Source: Planctomycetota bacterium (GTDB taxonomy: Bacteria; Planctomycetota; Phycisphaerae; WQYP01). Taken from it: a stretch of 7,685 bases of DNA. Position numbers and translations under genes: made by a program. The notes beneath the pieces were generated by a model, which saw only the letters and a list, made by a program, of their open reading frames with translations, was not told the origin of the DNA and ran no database searches. Shown here one piece after another: positions 6,686 through 7,685 of the stretch. How positions within the stretch are numbered: position 1 is the stretch's first letter; every line of letters begins with the position of its first letter. Location: contig JAKAZF010000115.1 in assembly GCA_021826605.1 (NCBI GenBank), positions 1 to 7,685 of the forward strand, in the 5' to 3' direction.

Positions 6686-7525
6686 ATGACTGCTGAAGAG
6701 CTTATCCGCAGCGGAAACCTGGACGAAGCATTGGCGGCCGTGCAGGCGGACGTTCGCAAGAAGCCGGCAGATGCGAAACTGCGCGTGCTGTTATTTCAGT
6801 TGCTGGCAATTCTTGGCCAATGGGATCGGGCACTGACGCAATTAAATGTTGCCGCGGAGCTTGATCCGCTGAACTTGTTAATGGCCCAGGTCTGCCGCGT
6901 GGCATTGCAGTGCGAAGCTCTGCGGGCCGATATTTTCGCCGGTGGAACCACCCCCATGGTTTTAGGCCAGCCGCCGGAATGGCTCGGACAACTCATACAA
7001 GCCAATGAATTCGCCGCCGCGGGGCGCTCTGCGGATTCTGCGACTCTGCGCGAACAGGCATTTGATGCGGCACCCGCAATCAGCGGAAAAATTAACGACG
7101 AACCTTTTGCCTGGCTTGCCGATGCTGATCCGCGGCTTGGCCCGGTCATGGAAGCCATGGTGGATGGTAAATACTATTGGATTCCATTAAGCAATATCCG
7201 GGAAATCCAAATTGAGGCTCCCGCTGATCTGCGCGATCTGGTATGGATTTCCGCAAATTTCACCTGGCTCAACGGCGGTACGAAATTCGGGCTTATACCG
7301 GTGCGCTATCCGGGTTCGGAGAAAAGCACCGACTCCGCCATACGCATGGCGCGTAAAACCGACTGGACCACCGCCGGTGAGCTATCCCTTGGACTGGGGC
7401 AGCGCGAATTAGTAACCGATCAGAAGGAATATGCCTTCCTGGAAATCCGCAGCATTGTTCTGGATCAACCTGAACTTCCTGCCACGGATGCCCCCTCATC
7501 GGAAGGGGCTGTACAAGATGGATGA
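6686..7525 (+). CDS. tagJ: Type VI secretion accessory protein TagJ (ImpE/HsiE family)
   Basis: The protein has 279 residues, usual for the ImpE family. Residues 1 to about 65 form a TPR-like helical region (LIRSGNLDEALAAVQ, then LFQLLAILGQWDRALTQLNVAAELDP). The family core follows: FAWLADADPRLGP, GKYYWIPLSNIREIQ from residue 161, LRDLVWISANFTWLNGG, LIPVRYPGS from 203, and MARKTDW. TagJ/HsiE1 is a non-essential cytoplasmic accessory protein that binds TssB in Pseudomonas aeruginosa H1-T6SS and is thought to affect the sheath or its ClpV-driven recycling. Its presence marks one class of T6SS. The start is supported by GGAG at 6673-6676, 9 nt upstream. The last 8 nt overlap tssE, suggesting translational coupling. 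The C-terminal tail after ILDQPELP is Ala/Ser/Asp-rich and probably disordered. Confidence 0.94.
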   Translation: MTAEELIRSGNLDEALAAVQADVRKKPADAKLRVLLFQLLAILGQWDRALTQLNVAAELDPLNLLMAQVCRVALQCEALRADIFAGGTTPMVLGQPPEWLGQLIQANEFAAAGRSADSATLREQAFDAAPAISGKINDEPFAWLADADPRLGPVMEAMVDGKYYWIPLSNIREIQIEAPADLRDLVWISANFTWLNGGTKFGLIPVRYPGSEKSTDSAIRMARKTDWTTAGELSLGLGQRELVTDQKEYAFLEIRSIVLDQPELPATDAPSSEGAVQDG

Positions 7526-7685
7526 ATCCTTTTCGCGCGATCGCCTGCAGCCGTTTCTTCTGGATCGTCTCACGGATGACGCCCCGGAAACGTCCCGCGA
7601 ATCACGGGATCAGCGGGCCGGCACGCTGCGGCAACTGCGTCGATCCGTGTTACGCGATCTGGAATGGTTACTTAATACGCCTTGC
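7518..7685 (+). CDS. tssE: Type VI secretion system baseplate subunit TssE (gp25-like), 5' part
   Basis: The ATG at 7518-7520 lies inside the end of tagJ and is read in another frame, an 8-nt overlap. GGAAGGGG at 7501-7508 supplies a ribosome binding site 9 nt upstream. The frame then stays open for 56 codons to the window edge. The N-terminal part LQPFLLDRLTDD, the SRESRDQR stretch, and RSVLRDLEWLLNT are a strong TssE signature. TssE is related to phage T4 gp25 and sits in the T6SS baseplate with TssF, TssG and TssK, where it helps initiate sheath polymerisation. The gene is cut by the window, so the conserved C-terminal gp25-like region is not visible. A nearby ATG at 7522 leads into an unrelated frame and was not chosen. 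Confidence 0.93.
   Translation, partial: MDESFSRDRLQPFLLDRLTDDAPETSRESRDQRAGTLRQLRRSVLRDLEWLLNTPC

Noticed and set aside
1..7685. CRISPR array, tRNA or rRNA gene, insertion sequence
   Set aside because: No short regularly spaced repeats, tRNA cloverleaf, rRNA-like sequence, transposase or terminal inverted repeats were seen by reading both strands.

Overview
The window is almost entirely the 5' portion of a type VI secretion system (T6SS) gene cluster, preceded by the 3' end of a long beta-strand-repeat surface protein gene. All genes lie on the + strand. A T6SS implies a diderm (Gram-negative) bacterium. Base composition looks moderately GC-rich by eye, and strong Shine-Dalgarno sites stand 7-9 nt before the ATG starts. 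I cannot assign a phylum from the sequence. Filamentous-haemagglutinin-like repeat proteins and T6SS occur together in Proteobacteria and in some other diderm lineages.

Layout. Positions 1-2385 hold the C-terminal 794 codons of a filamentous adhesin-like protein. It has at least two 75-residue tandem repeats at the left edge, more diverged beta-repeats, a polyproline hinge, and a roughly 200-residue C-terminal domain that I do not recognise. After a 73-nt gap come tssA (2459-3538), tssB (3672-4172), tssC (4223-5725), hcp/tssD (5848-6342), tagJ/impE (6686-7525) and the first 56 codons of tssE (7518 to the window edge).

How the genes work together. TssB and TssC form the contractile sheath. 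Hcp forms the inner tube. TssA guides assembly of baseplate and tail. TssE is a baseplate (gp25-like) protein. TagJ is an accessory protein that contacts TssB in the T6SS class that carries it. The order tssB-tssC-hcp-tagJ-tssE matches TagJ-containing T6SS loci, so tssF, tssG and other core genes probably follow to the right.

Regulatory structure. The spacing is uneven. tagJ and tssE overlap by 8 nt, whereas hcp is set apart. It follows a 122-nt gap that can fold into a branched leader, and it is followed by a strong intrinsic-terminator-like hairpin inside a 343-nt gap. That gap also carries a perfect TATAAT hexamer framed by an inverted repeat, shortly before tagJ. This suggests, but does not prove, that hcp is expressed as its own module and that tagJ-tssE onward is re-initiated. 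The core T6SS genes look intact and canonical. The less ordinary parts are the adhesin's unknown C-terminal domain and the non-coding sequence around hcp.
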